A stretch of DNA of 64,000 nucleotides from positions 186,001-250,000 of the forward strand of contig VWZL01001969.1 in NCBI GenBank assembly GCA_013396915.1. Reading direction: 5' to 3'. This stretch comes from Stercorarius parasiticus (lineage: Eukaryota; Chordata; Aves; Charadriiformes; Stercorariidae). Below the pieces are notes generated by a model. That model did no database searches. It saw only the letters and a list, made by a program, of their open reading frames with translations, and was not told the DNA's origin. This document shows, piece after piece, positions 63,715-64,000 of the stretch (positions are counted from its first letter, which is position 1; the number at the start of each line of letters is the position of its first letter). A program made the translations under genes and the position numbers.

Positions 63715-64000
63715 TCTATAGTAAATCTACACTACTACTGATTCATGGCACTGGGAAGCGGGTGTGGAAAAAGAAGCCCAAGAGACAAACAGTTTGTCTT
63801 TACAGGACACACCTCAATATCTAAGTATAGGAATAAGCCACAAAGGCCTTAAGCTCATTTTTCTGTAAAAGTTGAAATTCAAGAATTTAGCTATTCCTTT
63901 TAGTTAACTTAATTTACCTTTAGAAATTTTGGCAAGTCACACTAAAATACTGAATTGAGGAATAGAATGTAATTTTAGAATCTAATAAATTAAAACAAAT

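Larger units (their letters stand above)
53676..64000 (-). other. NCKAP5: NCKAP5 upstream intron (partial)
   Basis: At least 10.3 kb lies upstream of the first recognised exon and no further coding block of the family was found in it. It holds a CR1 3' end at 63206-63714, a small CR1 relic at 59029-59108, a CpG-enriched patch at about 61625-62125, a purine-rich imperfect repeat near 55300-55380 and a 12-bp tandem duplication at 60970-60993. The rest is AT-rich single-copy-looking sequence. A 169-codon open frame at 56475-56984 (+) has no recognisable product. Confidence 0.75.

Overview
The window is vertebrate nuclear DNA, almost certainly avian. It is AT-rich, has widely spaced short coding blocks flanked by GT-AG splice sites, and carries CR1 LINE 3' ends whose terminal ATTCTATG-type repeats are typical of birds. 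Nothing in it looks bacterial, viral or organellar, and I see no CRISPR array, rRNA or tRNA gene.

One gene accounts for all the coding sequence I can support: NCKAP5 (Nck-associated protein 5) on the minus strand. Eight internal coding exons run from about 53.7 kb down to 7.0 kb: 53675-53607, 47391-47353, 41241-41122, 20008-19904, 16749-16558, 16051-12201 (one 3851-nt exon), 11543-11366 and 7063-6985. They join in frame to 4633 nt, or 1544 codons plus one base. The start codon with roughly the first 200 residues, and the last one to two hundred residues, were not found here and presumably lie beyond 64,000 and before position 1. The N-terminal exons encode a coiled coil shared with the paralogue NCKAP5L/CEP169. 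The giant exon encodes a long, mostly disordered, Ser/Pro-rich region with an SH3 ligand (PxxPxR), a TxIP motif of the EB1-binding type, and the conserved WFGFRKSKLPAL block of the family.

Everything else is intron. From high to low coordinates: 64.0-53.7 kb (5' part of the gene; a 5'-truncated CR1 at 63.2-63.7 kb, a CpG-enriched patch near 61.6-62.1 kb, a CR1 relic at 59.0 kb); 53.6-47.4 kb (a 64-nt tandem duplication next to a hairpin at 50.3-50.45 kb); 47.35-41.2 kb (a GC-rich island at 45.4-46.0 kb and a possible ancient LINE relic beside it); 41.1-20.0 kb (a 21-kb intron with a GGAA microsatellite, homeodomain-site-rich stretches and a plus-strand exon-like block at 20.96-21.20 kb); then shorter introns to the left end. 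No undescribed system is evident. The more interesting leads are the exon-phase layout around the giant exon, the plus-strand exon-like block, and the intronic CpG patch.
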